Shown here piece by piece: positions 7,937 to 15,404 of a stretch of DNA of 64,000 bases (positions are counted from its first letter, which is position 1; every line of letters begins with the position of its first letter). Position numbers and translations under genes: made by a program. The notes beneath the pieces are model-generated. The model was given only the letters and a program-made list of their open reading frames with translations. It made no database searches and was not told where the DNA came from. Source of the DNA: an uncultured Treponema sp. (GTDB lineage: Bacteria > Spirochaetota > Spirochaetia > Treponematales > Treponemataceae); contig ONHK01000008.1 of the NCBI GenBank assembly GCA_900317625.1, forward strand, positions 20,154-84,153, given 5' to 3'.

Positions 7937-8111
7937 CCGTCACTCCCAGCTGCTTTTTTGATAAAGCAACATTGTGCCGTTCGCTTGTAGAAACCGTGTA
8001 GAACTGAACCCGTCCATCATGATAGGTAAATGTAATTGAACATTCGCCGTGCTGAATCTGGTGATTGTTTAATTCCTGGAGTGCCTGGATAAAAACATTG
8101 TCGCTGATCAT
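7920..8111 (-). CDS. Small hypothetical protein of the element
   Basis: 63 residues, overlapping the next gene by 17 bases and the previous one by 4, so it is part of a tightly packed operon. The core FTYHDGRVQFYTVSTSERHNVALSKKQLG looks like a small beta-rich fold. I do not recognise a family; the tight overlaps and intact frame support that it is real. Confidence 0.65.
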   Translation of the reverse strand: MISDNVFIQALQELNNHQIQHGECSITFTYHDGRVQFYTVSTSERHNVALSKKQLGVTDAKSA

Positions 8112-8353
8112 GCTACACCTCCCACAGGGATTTTGGCGCCGCCTGTTGAACGATGTGCAAGAATGTAAGCTTCCAAATCCTTTTTGAGGACGAAAACTCT
8201 TTTTGACAGTCTGACTCTGGGGAGTTCTGAGTCTGGGATAAGACTGTCCAATGTAGACATGCCAATGTGCAGGATTGCTACAACCTGCTGGCGTGTAAGG
8301 AGTGCATCTTCCGGAATTTCCGGCCAGATACTGAAGTTTTTTGTGTTAGCCAT
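8108..8353 (-). CDS. Excisionase/AlpA-type helix-turn-helix protein
   Basis: From the ATG at 8353 (SD AAAGGA) the protein has 81 residues. DALLTRQQVVAILHIGMSTLDSLI is a MerR/AlpA-like HTH, and RVRLSKRVFVLKKDLEAYI is the usual wing and last helix of excisionase-family (HTH_17) proteins. It is the first gene of the minus-strand replication/mobilization operon and probably acts as recombination directionality factor or as regulator. A longer start at 8377 lacks an SD. Confidence 0.8.
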   Translation of the reverse strand: MANTKNFSIWPEIPEDALLTRQQVVAILHIGMSTLDSLIPDSELPRVRLSKRVFVLKKDLEAYILAHRSTGGAKIPVGGVA

Positions 8354-8721
8354 AGATTTGTCCTTTTGGGCAGGCATTTCTATTAGCTGATTAAAATATA
8401 ACGAAGGACAGATACTTTCGTCAAGATTTGTTTTCCTTCGGTAGTCACTAGCTGAAGTTAACTGAAGCGTAAATTAAAAATATTTTTGAAAAATTTTTCT
8501 GAATGCTTACGTTATATTAAAAATTTATATATATCTAAATTTATATATTTACTGTGCACATTTTTTCAGGAGGGTTCGGAAAGAAATTTCAGTAGGGGAA
8601 GGAAGTTTTTGTCATGGGGTCATGAAAATTTCTGCATGAGGGTAGTACGCAGATTTGCGTTTAAATGATTTTTTGAATTTGATTTTTCAGGGCTTCTTTG
8701 AAAGGGCTTTGAAGTTAAATG
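8354..8721. other. Non-coding control region between parB-like and xis-like genes
   Basis: About 370 bases without a credible gene. It must contain the promoter for the xis-to-mob operon on the minus strand. An inverted pair AATATAACG (about 8394) and CGTTATATT (about 8514) and long A/T tracts (8474-8550) are visible. A 60-codon plus-strand open frame here has no homology I recognise and is not annotated. Confidence 0.5.
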
Positions 8722-8760
8722 AAAAAGGCTTCCAGTTTGTATCAAACAAACTGAAAGCCT
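8722..8760 (-). terminator. Intrinsic terminator of the int-parB operon
   Basis: On the minus strand AGGCTTTCAGTTTGT pairs with ACAAACTGGAAGCCT around a short TTGAT-type loop, with one internal mismatch, and TTTTT follows. It lies about 23 bases after the ParB-like stop and ends the integrase/ParB transcription unit. Confidence 0.85.
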
Positions 8761-8782
8761 CTTAGTTTTGTCTTGCTTTTAC

Positions 8783-9595
8783 TTATGCAATTCCAAATCG
8801 TTGAGAGATTCGACTTATCTCTTCTTCTGACAAAGCCAGGTCTCCTAAGTTAAGCTTAGCAATTCTCTTGTCTTTCAGAATCTGCCCTTTCTTCCGGCCT
8901 TTCTCAAGTTCCGAGAGAACAAACAAAACTCCAAGTTTGAAAGAATCTTGATTGATACCTTTACCTGTGTTAGATGAAGTTTCAGCAGAAACTTCAATTT
9001 CTCCGGCCTTCTTCCTGGCTTCAGCTGCTTTAATCATCTCGTGTGCTTTGTTTATCGAAACAGTACCATTCTGAATCTTCTCAAGAAGTGCTGCATCTGC
9101 TTTCTTAGCAATCTCACGCATTTTGCAAACCTGACGTGCAGATTTATTAAGCTGCCGTCCGATTGCTTCATCAGAAGAGCCCTGGGCATTAGGGTTAGAA
9201 CGTCTGATTTCATCCAGCTTCAAGAAGGCAGCAAAGTATTCGCCATCCGTCAGCCGGCGGGAATTGAGCTGCATTTTATACTCATACTCAATTGTCTCAT
9301 CACGCGAATCGAACTTCTTGATGATAACAGGAACTTTTTCAAGTCCTGCCTTTTTAGCCGCCATAAATCGCGAATGTCCGTCAACAATGATATAAGCCTC
9401 GGTCACAATTATAGGTCGAGATTTATCAAATCCGTTAGCCTTCATATCATTTGCAATTTCAGCTACCTTATCATTTTCCTGCTGGAATACATTCTTGAAG
9501 TCTCTGTCAAAACGAAGCTGTGAAACTTCAACCATCTTAATCTTTGCATTGTCTTTATCGTTAGCCTTTTTTGTCGTATTTCCAAATAATCTCAT
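8783..9595 (-). CDS. ParB/Spo0J-family nuclease-domain protein
   Basis: 270 residues from the ATG at 9595, which has better SD spacing (AGGAG, 8 bases) than the ATG at 9601. The N-terminal ParB-like domain has VAEIANDMKANGFDKSRPIIV and DGHSRFMAAKKAGLEKVPV, where a classic GERR box is replaced by DGHSR. A central HTH (SSDEAIGRQLNKSARQVCKMREIA) follows. The C-terminus is basic. It is 12-18 bases after the integrase and likely co-transcribed. Such proteins on integrative elements may act in partition or regulation; here that is inferred. Confidence 0.85.
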   Translation of the reverse strand: MRLFGNTTKKANDKDNAKIKMVEVSQLRFDRDFKNVFQQENDKVAEIANDMKANGFDKSRPIIVTEAYIIVDGHSRFMAAKKAGLEKVPVIIKKFDSRDETIEYEYKMQLNSRRLTDGEYFAAFLKLDEIRRSNPNAQGSSDEAIGRQLNKSARQVCKMREIAKKADAALLEKIQNGTVSINKAHEMIKAAEARKKAGEIEVSAETSSNTGKGINQDSFKLGVLFVLSELEKGRKKGQILKDKRIAKLNLGDLALSEEEISRISQRFGIA

Positions 9596-9613
9596 TTTCA
9601 TTTCTCCTGATTT

Positions 9614-10951
9614 TTAAGCGATTTCCTTGTTCAACTCTTCAAGTTTCTGATTCAGCATGTTGATTGTCTCTTCATCTTCTTTCTGGTCGATAAAGACCTT
9701 CTTCATAACATTGCGGGCCAAATCAATAACTTTTTCATCTTCAAGATGTGCTCCATAGTGATTAAGCATAGCTTCAGTCTTATGACCAGAGAGGGCCATA
9801 ACATAACGTTTGTCCTGAACATAATCGAGCATGCGGGCAATGAAGAAATGTCTCCAGGAGTGGAAGCAGATATCCTTTGAATCTGCATAACCAATTTCAG
9901 CAAGTGCACGTTTGAGGTATTTATTAAACTGTTTACTGTCCATTGGCTTGTCTTTTACAGTGCTGTAGAAAATAAATCCGTTTCCATGAGGATTAAAATC
10001 AGCAAGCATCTTAAGCTTCAAATAAAGCTGATGAGAAATAGGAATTGGAACAGAACGTTCTTCGCCGTTTTTACAGCATTTGAGGCCATCGTATTTAGAC
10101 CAGCTGCGGCGAACATGGATTTCATCTTCACCTAAATCATCAACAGTAAGGGCCTGGATTTCTCCGGCACGCATTCCTGTATGCATTGCAAGTTCATTTG
10201 CAATCTTAGCTTCGTCATTGTCCCATTCAAGTTCCATCAGGCGGTTTGCTGTATCCATATCAATGACTTTTCGTTCCTTACTCTGATTAGAACATTTGAT
10301 AATTCCATCAAAGCAGTTGTTCTGTGTAAGTTCATTGTAATAAGCCCATTTGAGCGGAATAGTGATTGTCTCGATAATTGAGTTTATTGTTTTAGGTGCA
10401 AGTTTCTGAGCTTCATCGCTGGAGAAGAATGCATCTACATCTTTACGAGTAATTTCTGCAACACATTTTCCTGCAAGACGAGGAATCCAGTAAAGGCGGG
10501 TTCTGCTCAAAAGGGTAGCGCAGTACTGACGATGGATAGACTGTTTCTTTCCAAGCTTTTCTTTTACATAAGGGGATTTGTCATAATCCCAAAAGTTTTC
10601 AAGGAAATCTTCAATCGGGATGCTGCCTTTTGAAGTTGATGCAACAGCAGAATAAAGATAGTTCCTTTCCTTCAGAATCTTGATGATGTTGTTGATATCA
10701 TCAGAATCAAACTCTGCGGTTCGTAAATCATTGAATAAACGAATCTTGTCGATGCTCTTAACCTTGCTGTCCTTTGAACCAACACGAGCTGGAATATTGC
10801 CAGTGACAATCCATTCCATAACGGTGCGTTCAGCTTCTGTACGGTTTCTGCATCCAGTAGATTTGTTGTTGGAAAGACTTCCGTCTGCAAGACGGATTTG
10901 AGCGTAATAAATCCCAGTATGGGCTTTAAAAATTAAATAGGGCTTAGCCAT
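9614..10951 (-). CDS. int: Tyrosine recombinase (element integrase)
   Basis: 445 residues from the ATG at 10951, preceded by GAGGTGAAT. The catalytic domain carries TGMRAGEI (catalytic Arg I), HSWRHFF (H-x-x-R), LSGHKTEAMLNHYG with the nucleophile Tyr. An N-terminal AP2-like arm-binding domain (IYYAQIRLADGSLSNNKSTG) and a central SAM-like core-binding domain are also visible. The gene starts 132 bases from the 3' end of tRNA-fMet, the normal place for a tRNA-targeting integrase. An upstream GTG in the same frame would overlap the SD and is not favoured. Confidence 0.95.
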   Translation of the reverse strand: MAKPYLIFKAHTGIYYAQIRLADGSLSNNKSTGCRNRTEAERTVMEWIVTGNIPARVGSKDSKVKSIDKIRLFNDLRTAEFDSDDINNIIKILKERNYLYSAVASTSKGSIPIEDFLENFWDYDKSPYVKEKLGKKQSIHRQYCATLLSRTRLYWIPRLAGKCVAEITRKDVDAFFSSDEAQKLAPKTINSIIETITIPLKWAYYNELTQNNCFDGIIKCSNQSKERKVIDMDTANRLMELEWDNDEAKIANELAMHTGMRAGEIQALTVDDLGEDEIHVRRSWSKYDGLKCCKNGEERSVPIPISHQLYLKLKMLADFNPHGNGFIFYSTVKDKPMDSKQFNKYLKRALAEIGYADSKDICFHSWRHFFIARMLDYVQDKRYVMALSGHKTEAMLNHYGAHLEDEKVIDLARNVMKKVFIDQKEDEETINMLNQKLEELNKEIA

Positions 10952-11028
10952 ATTCACCTCACTAAGACCGTAAATCTCTTACTTAGAGTATTTACTTAAA
11001 TTAGTAATTTGAATCACGCTAAGCCCTA
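10938..11028. repeat. 11-bp inverted repeat flanking the integrase start
   Basis: TAGGGCTTAGC at 10938-10948 (inside the first integrase codons) and its exact reverse complement GCTAAGCCCTA at 11018-11028 lie 69 bases apart. Both are between the integrase and the attachment site. They could be arm-type integrase or excisionase sites or an autoregulatory operator. Confidence 0.5.
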
Positions 11029-11052
11029 CTTTATTGGGTTTAGTAGTGTTGT

Positions 11053-11075
11053 AATTCCTTATAACATAAGGAATT
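11053..11075. repeat. Perfect 10-bp inverted repeat next to the attachment site
   Basis: AATTCCTTAT-AAC-ATAAGGAATT lies 7 bases beyond the tRNA 3' end, inside the element. No T run follows on the minus strand, so a tRNA terminator is unlikely. A core- or arm-type recombination site is the best guess. Confidence 0.5.
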
Positions 11076-11082
11076 AGCAGTA

Positions 11083-11155
11083 TAGCGGGGGCAGGACTCG
11101 AACCTGCGGCCTCCGGGTTATGAGCCCGACGAGCTGCCAGCTGCTCTACCCCGCG
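11083..11155 (-). tRNA. tRNA-fMet (CAT), initiator; attachment site of the element
   Basis: 73 bases that fold as a complete cloverleaf: acceptor CGCGGGG/CCCCGC, D-arm, anticodon arm with CTCATAA loop flanked by three G-C pairs (GGG...CCC), T-arm GGTTCGAGTCC. The GGG/CCC anticodon stem and the C1-U72 mismatch identify the initiator rather than elongator. CCA is not encoded. The 3' half is the usual crossover region for tyrosine integrases, and the adjacent integrase supports that the element used it. Confidence 0.95.
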
Positions 11156-11226
11156 TCGTATGTTCATATATATTATATTTTTAATATCATTATGTCAAGT
11201 GCATTGCCTACAAAATATGATATTTT

Positions 11227-12183
11227 TTAAATTTCTTCATTTAGTTCTGGTGTAACATCAATGTTTTCGGGAATTTTTTCTTTGCGTGCAGAGGATTTGC
11301 TTTCAGCCTTTACTTTTGTTTTGCTTCTGCTCCGTGTTTTTGTTTCTGCAGGACTTTTTAAATTTCCTGTAACAACAGTGGCGTCAGAATCAGTTTTTAC
11401 AGTTTTTCTGGCAGAAGATTTTGTTGAATTTCGTTTTGCCGAAGTTCTCGTCCTTGAAACACGCTTTTTAAGGTTTTCAGAAACTGCTTTTTCTTCATTC
11501 TTTATTTCACCAGAAAGAGCTGAATATTTCTGATATTTTACGCGACATTCGATAACCGCAAAAAGAATCGCGGCAACTGAAAACCAATGAATCCACAAGT
11601 CAAAATATACAAAAAAGTCAAAAAGTCCGTGGCAAATAACAGCGTAAATAAAAATCATCGGGTTATTCTGCCTGCGGCGGATTCCCCAGACAAAAAGACC
11701 GCAAAGACCAGCGCAAAAAACGTGAATCAAATCTGAACTGAACATTCTTGCAAAAATCAAGCTGTACAAAAGTTCCGCTCCAGTCTGATTTGCATTTGAA
11801 AGATGCTGGAGGAAATAAATCATCGATTCAAATGAGCCAAGGCAAAGTCCGCAAAGCAGCGACGCCGCAAAAAACGCACGGAGATTCAATTTTTTGAGAG
11901 GAATAAGTGCAATCAGAATAAGTTTTATCAGTTCTTCAATAAGACCGTTGTACACAAGAAACTTGCAGAAAAGTCCGCTTAAATCAGTTTTTCCAGAAAA
12001 AAGCTGCTCCGGAACCAGACTCATCAAATAAAACTGAAGAAAAGTAATCGGCAAAACGGAAAGAAATCCAAAAAGACAGGCAAAAAGCTCCGTTGAAAAT
12101 TTCATCTTGAATAAAAACTTAAATGAAAAGAAACAGATAAAAAATGGCAAAAAATTCAAAATCAATGCAAAATAAACATTCAT
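11227..12183 (-). CDS. PrsW-family intramembrane metalloprotease-like protein
   Basis: About 318 residues if started at the ATG at 12183; starts at 12201 or further up are also open. Roughly eight membrane segments fill the first 240 residues. Family motifs are present: EELIK (GLIEELIKL), FESMIY, a histidine in SSDLIHVFCAGL, and CHGLFDF. PrsW-type proteins cleave membrane-bound substrates such as anti-sigma factors. The last 90 residues are a Lys/Ser/Arg-rich, probably disordered tail unlike the family core. A TTGAAA-17-TATTCT promoter ends 6 bases before the 12183 ATG, so the transcript may be leaderless. Confidence 0.75.
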   Translation of the reverse strand: MNVYFALILNFLPFFICFFSFKFLFKMKFSTELFACLFGFLSVLPITFLQFYLMSLVPEQLFSGKTDLSGLFCKFLVYNGLIEELIKLILIALIPLKKLNLRAFFAASLLCGLCLGSFESMIYFLQHLSNANQTGAELLYSLIFARMFSSDLIHVFCAGLCGLFVWGIRRRQNNPMIFIYAVICHGLFDFFVYFDLWIHWFSVAAILFAVIECRVKYQKYSALSGEIKNEEKAVSENLKKRVSRTRTSAKRNSTKSSARKTVKTDSDATVVTGNLKSPAETKTRSRSKTKVKAESKSSARKEKIPENIDVTPELNEEI

Positions 12184-12218
12184 ACAATAAGAATAAATCA
12201 TAAGGTAGACTTTTTCAA
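12184..12218 (-). promoter_or_regulatory. Promoter of the PrsW-like gene, probably leaderless
   Basis: On the minus strand TTGAAA (12213-12218), 17-base spacer, TATTCT (12190-12195), then 6 bases to the ATG at 12183. No SD is seen ahead of that ATG. Confidence 0.55.
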
Positions 12219-12233
12219 CAAAACTGATATAGT
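12206..12233 (+). promoter_or_regulatory. Promoter of aroK, probably leaderless
   Basis: TAGACT, 16-base spacer, TATAGT (12228-12233), then exactly 6 bases to the aroK ATG at 12240. There is no SD, so transcription would start at or next to the start codon. It overlaps the divergent PrsW promoter. Confidence 0.55.
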
Positions 12234-12239
12234 AAAAAT

Positions 12240-12812
12240 ATGCAGAAAACCAGAGCAATTATTTTGATGGGAATAAAACATTCCGGAAAATCAACACAGG
12301 GACGGCTGCTTGCAGAGCATTTTAAGTGTCCGTTTATTGACATCGATGATGAAATCACAAGAATTTTTGGAAAATCGCCACGTGAAATTTATTCAGAAAA
12401 CGGACCGGCGGCTTTCATGTCTGCAGAGGAAGAAATCTGCAAAAAACTTGAATCAATATGCAACGACAAACTTGTAATAATCTCAACAGGAGGCGGAATC
12501 TGCGACAATGCGCCGGCACTTAACAGCCTGCGTCCGCTTGGAACTTTTATTTATATTGATGTTGATGAAAAAACCGCCTGCGACAGAATCTTAAAAAAAG
12601 CAACTAAACTTTCAGATGGAACGTGGAAAAATCTTCCGGCTTACATTGCAAACCAAAGTCCTGCTGATGAAACGGAAGTCCGCAAGATTTTTCACAATTT
12701 TTATGAAGAACGCACAAAAACCTACAGGCAAATTGCGGACATAACTGTTCCAACCGCCGAAGAATCAAAAGAGGAAAACACCAAAAAGATTCTTGGCGCA
12801 TTGGAAAGCTAA
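12240..12812 (+). CDS. aroK: Shikimate kinase
   Basis: 190 residues. ATP-binding P-loop GIKHSGKST (about 11-19), shikimate-binding DIDDE (about 36-40) and the TGGGI motif (about 84-88) are in the right order. It phosphorylates shikimate at O3 in the aromatic amino acid pathway in the cytoplasm. The P-loop has KHSGKS instead of the common GxGKS, a mild variation seen in spirochaetes. It is convergent with slyD, with only 7 bases between stops. It has no SD and a -10 box 6 bases upstream. Confidence 0.9.
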   Translation: MQKTRAIILMGIKHSGKSTQGRLLAEHFKCPFIDIDDEITRIFGKSPREIYSENGPAAFMSAEEEICKKLESICNDKLVIISTGGGICDNAPALNSLRPLGTFIYIDVDEKTACDRILKKATKLSDGTWKNLPAYIANQSPADETEVRKIFHNFYEERTKTYRQIADITVPTAEESKEENTKKILGALES

Positions 12813-12819
12813 AAATTAA

Positions 12820-13362
12820 TTAATTGCCGCAGTTGCAGTCGCCGCTTCCGCAGCCACCGGAACAGTCGCCACCGCAACCACCGCAATTTCCTCCACAGCC
12901 ACCGCAGCCAGAAAGACCTGCAAGTTCTTCCTCAGTTGCCTCCCGAACATCTTTTATATCAATATCGAAAGTAAGCTGCTTTCCGGCAAGTTCATGGTTT
13001 GCGTCAACAGTTACAGTATCATCTGAAATTTTTATTACTCGCACAAGGCAAACCTGCCCATCCGCTGTGCTCGCCTGAAATTTCATTCCTATTTCAAGCG
13101 GAGCTCCTTCCTCAAACTGATTTTTTGGAACTTCAACAACCATCTTGTCATTGTATGCGCCGTACGCTTCTTCCGGCTCAATAACTGCCTTGAATTTAAG
13201 ACTAGGTTCTTTTCCTTCCAGCATTGCCTCAAGACCAGGAATCAACTGACCGTTTCCGTGGATATACTGAAGAGCTGAATCGCCAGAAGAATCCAACTGA
13301 TTTCCTTCTGCATCAAAAAGTGTGTATGCAATTGAAACAACTGCGTCTTTTTTAATTTTCAT
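12820..13362 (-). CDS. slyD: FKBP-type peptidyl-prolyl isomerase SlyD with Cys/Gly-rich tail
   Basis: 180 residues. The FKBP domain is split by the IF (insert-in-flap) domain as in SlyD: AYTLFDAEGNQLDSS, GNGQLIPGLEAMLEGK and EPEEAYGAYND, then the IF region (about 75-125) and return strand. The C-terminal 30 residues are Gly/Cys-rich (CGGCGGNCGGCGGD-like), with nine cysteines, taking the place of the His-rich metal-binding tail of E. coli SlyD. It probably acts as chaperone/isomerase and nickel or other metal carrier. An SD GGCGG precedes the start. Confidence 0.92.
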   Translation of the reverse strand: MKIKKDAVVSIAYTLFDAEGNQLDSSGDSALQYIHGNGQLIPGLEAMLEGKEPSLKFKAVIEPEEAYGAYNDKMVVEVPKNQFEEGAPLEIGMKFQASTADGQVCLVRVIKISDDTVTVDANHELAGKQLTFDIDIKDVREATEEELAGLSGCGGCGGNCGGCGGDCSGGCGSGDCNCGN

Positions 13363-13377
13363 TTTTTCCGCCTTTTA

Positions 13378-13659
13378 CTAAAAACCTTCGCCAAAACCAT
13401 TTTCTGCAAGTTCCGGATTTGCATTATCCTGAACAACTTCTGTGATTTCTGGAACTGCATCGATAATATAGCGTTCAACACCCATTTTTAATGTCATTGT
13501 TGCCATAGGACAGCTTCCGCAAGCTCCATGCAAATTCAAATGGACACGGTTCTGATCATCAATGCAGACAAATTCCATATCGCCGCTATCAGCCTGAAGC
13601 TGCGGACGAAACATATCAATCGCTTCTTTTACGCGGTCAACTATATCTAAATCAGCCAT
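13378..13659 (-). CDS. NifU C-terminal-domain iron-sulfur scaffold protein
   Basis: 93 residues that consist of a single NifU_C domain: VKEAIDMFRPQLQADSGDMEF and the cluster-binding GACGSCPMATMTLK with CxxC at about 47-50. This small Nfu-type scaffold delivers Fe-S clusters to target proteins. SD AAAGGA precedes the ATG. It is 15 bases upstream of slyD and probably co-transcribed. Confidence 0.9.
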   Translation of the reverse strand: MADLDIVDRVKEAIDMFRPQLQADSGDMEFVCIDDQNRVHLNLHGACGSCPMATMTLKMGVERYIIDAVPEITEVVQDNANPELAENGFGEGF

Positions 13660-13695
13660 AATTTTTCCTTTTTACAAATATACAGATTTCTAAGC

Positions 13696-14598
13696 TTAAA
13701 GGCGAGTTTTTTCCACTTCGTCATGAACTTTCTGCAGAATTTCCATTATTCCGTCAATTGTCTTCTGTTTTGGATCAGGTTCGTCCGCAGGAAGCGAATT
13801 CAGCACAGAATTCCGGTATTCCTTGCAGTCCATCATCGGATGTGCCGTAAGAAGAACTTTGTCTTTTGTAACAATATCAGCAAGCATATCTTCTGAATTT
13901 TCAGGATTGATTCTAAGACAATTTCCATTTATTGCAACAGGAAGCACAACATCAAAAAGACGGAGATAACTGTCAATTTCCCGCAGACCTTTTTTTGTCT
14001 CAGGATGACCAGGACGATAACGAGTTCCAGAAGGAAAAACAAGAACTATCTGACCACGTTTTTTGCAGTCATCCATCGCACGCATTGCGGCAAGATTTAT
14101 TGTCCTTGCTTTTTTTTCTTCAGCTTTTTTCTCTTCTTCTGTCTCGTTTGAATTTTCAACTTTATCAAGTGAGCGCGTAGGATAAATTACAACGCGTGTA
14201 AAACCTTCCGTCCAGACACGGACAGCAGGGCTTGCCTCGTTCAGCTTCATTCCTGCAACTGCAACAATTCTCTCAGAAAAATCTTTTGCCCAATCCTCGC
14301 CATATTCCTTTAAAAGATAAATTATCGCCGGCAAATCAAGGTTTGTGTAATGCTCCATAAGAATAAGACCACGCTTTCCTTCTTTTGAAACAGCATTATA
14401 AAACGCCTTAAAATTTTCAACATTTCCAAGTCCAGAACCCGGAAGAAAATTTTCGCGCAAAATCATTTCCATATATTTTGTCAGATCTTTGTTAGCTTCC
14501 TGATAAACATTCGTGTTATCAATTTTTGCAGGCGCCTTTGAATATTGCATCATCTCCGCGAAATATTTTCCATAAACTGCCTTCAATGTCTGATCCAT
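13696..14598 (-). CDS. 1-acyl-glycerol-phosphate acyltransferase-like (PlsC family)
   Basis: 300 residues. The acyltransferase box is EHYTNLDLP (H-x4-D, about 108-116) and the glycerol-phosphate site is VFPSGTRYRPG (about 190-200), where the usual E of FPEGTR is replaced by S. There is no clear membrane helix. The motif variation and the longer spacing mean that the substrate may not be lysophosphatidate. SD GGAGT precedes the start. Confidence 0.75.
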   Translation of the reverse strand: MDQTLKAVYGKYFAEMMQYSKAPAKIDNTNVYQEANKDLTKYMEMILRENFLPGSGLGNVENFKAFYNAVSKEGKRGLILMEHYTNLDLPAIIYLLKEYGEDWAKDFSERIVAVAGMKLNEASPAVRVWTEGFTRVVIYPTRSLDKVENSNETEEEKKAEEKKARTINLAAMRAMDDCKKRGQIVLVFPSGTRYRPGHPETKKGLREIDSYLRLFDVVLPVAINGNCLRINPENSEDMLADIVTKDKVLLTAHPMMDCKEYRNSVLNSLPADEPDPKQKTIDGIMEILQKVHDEVEKTRL

Positions 14599-14676
14599 AT
14601 TTACTCCATATTTTTTTTAAACGTTCTTTTATTCTAACTCTGCAATATTTTACTGTCAATTAATCAATTTTTTTTG

Positions 14677-14682
14677 TACAAT
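14677..14682 (+). promoter_or_regulatory. -10 element 6 bases before the HAD gene start
   Basis: TACAAT followed by AAAACC and ATG at 14689; no SD. The -35 match is weak (CTGTCA at 18 bases). Read as a probable leaderless start. Confidence 0.45.
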
Positions 14683-14688
14683 AAAACC

Positions 14689-15381
14689 ATGCAAATTGAA
14701 CACTTGATTTTTGACATGGATAACACGCTTTACACTGCAAACAGCGCGATGGACGCAGGAATCACACAAAGAATGATGGAATGTGTGATGGCTTTTTTTC
14801 ATTGCTCTTATGAAGAAGCTGTGGAAATCCGACAAAAAAAGGTAAGAAATTTTTCCACAACACTTGAATGGCTCCGCAGCGAAGGTCTTACAGACGTTGA
14901 AGGATTTTTTAAGCATGTTCACCCGGAAAATGAGGCTGACGAACTTGAAGAAGATCCAAATTTGCGCCCGTTCCTGCAGTCAATCGAAATTCCAAAAATC
15001 ATCTGTACAAATGCACCGCGCGAACACGCAGAAAGAGTCCTTTCAAAATTAAACGTAAAAGATTTGTTTTCTGAAATTTGCGACATAAGAGATTTTAATT
15101 TTCTTGGAAAACCATATTCCTCGGCCTTTAACAAAGCTTTGCAGAAAGCCGGCGGAACAATCGAAAATTCAATTTTTATTGATGATATGCTGAAATATAC
15201 TGACGGCTGGGAATCTCTTGGCGGAACAGCAGTTCTTGTCGGAAACAAGAATGGCCACCATCTGAATCCAGAAGCGGCTGCAAGAAACACAAAAAAGCCA
15301 TTGCATCCAGGAAAAACGCTAAAGATTGAATCAATCTATAAATTGCCGGAAGCCCTAAAATTAATTCAGACTGAATCTTGA
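14689..15381 (+). CDS. HAD-superfamily pyrimidine 5'-nucleotidase-like hydrolase
   Basis: 230 residues. HAD motif I DMDNTLY (about 8-14) with the two catalytic aspartates, motif II ICTNAPR (about 106), and motif IV FIDDMLKYTDG (about 163) are clear. The DMDNTLY form and the helical cap resemble the SDT1/YjjG-type nucleotidases that act on pyrimidine monophosphates; substrate is an inference. A TTG five codons upstream is open but unsupported. Confidence 0.85.
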   Translation: MQIEHLIFDMDNTLYTANSAMDAGITQRMMECVMAFFHCSYEEAVEIRQKKVRNFSTTLEWLRSEGLTDVEGFFKHVHPENEADELEEDPNLRPFLQSIEIPKIICTNAPREHAERVLSKLNVKDLFSEICDIRDFNFLGKPYSSAFNKALQKAGGTIENSIFIDDMLKYTDGWESLGGTAVLVGNKNGHHLNPEAAARNTKKPLHPGKTLKIESIYKLPEALKLIQTES

Positions 15382-15404
15382 AAAGCGGATTTTTGAGCAA
15401 AAAA

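Larger units (their letters stand above)
1..11083. mobile_element. Integrative mobilizable element (right part) inserted at tRNA-fMet
   Basis: All genes from the window edge to the tRNA lie on the minus strand and form an integration-replication-mobilization-cargo order: integrase next to the tRNA 3' end, ParB-like, excisionase-like, HTH and DnaC-like replication genes, MobV relaxase, then RNase III-like protein and a type I restriction-modification operon. No conjugative secretion genes are seen, so it is called mobilizable rather than self-transmissible. I looked for a second copy of the tRNA 3' end inside the window and saw none, so the distal end is probably to the left of base 1. The right boundary is inferred from the tRNA 3' end, not from a seen direct repeat. 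Confidence 0.75.

Noticed and set aside
8486..8668. Small plus-strand open frame in the element's control region
   Set aside because: No SD, no recognisable protein features, opposite strand to all element genes, in an AT-rich control region.
11053..11075. tRNA terminator
   Set aside because: The perfect hairpin has no T run on the minus strand; a recombination site is more likely.
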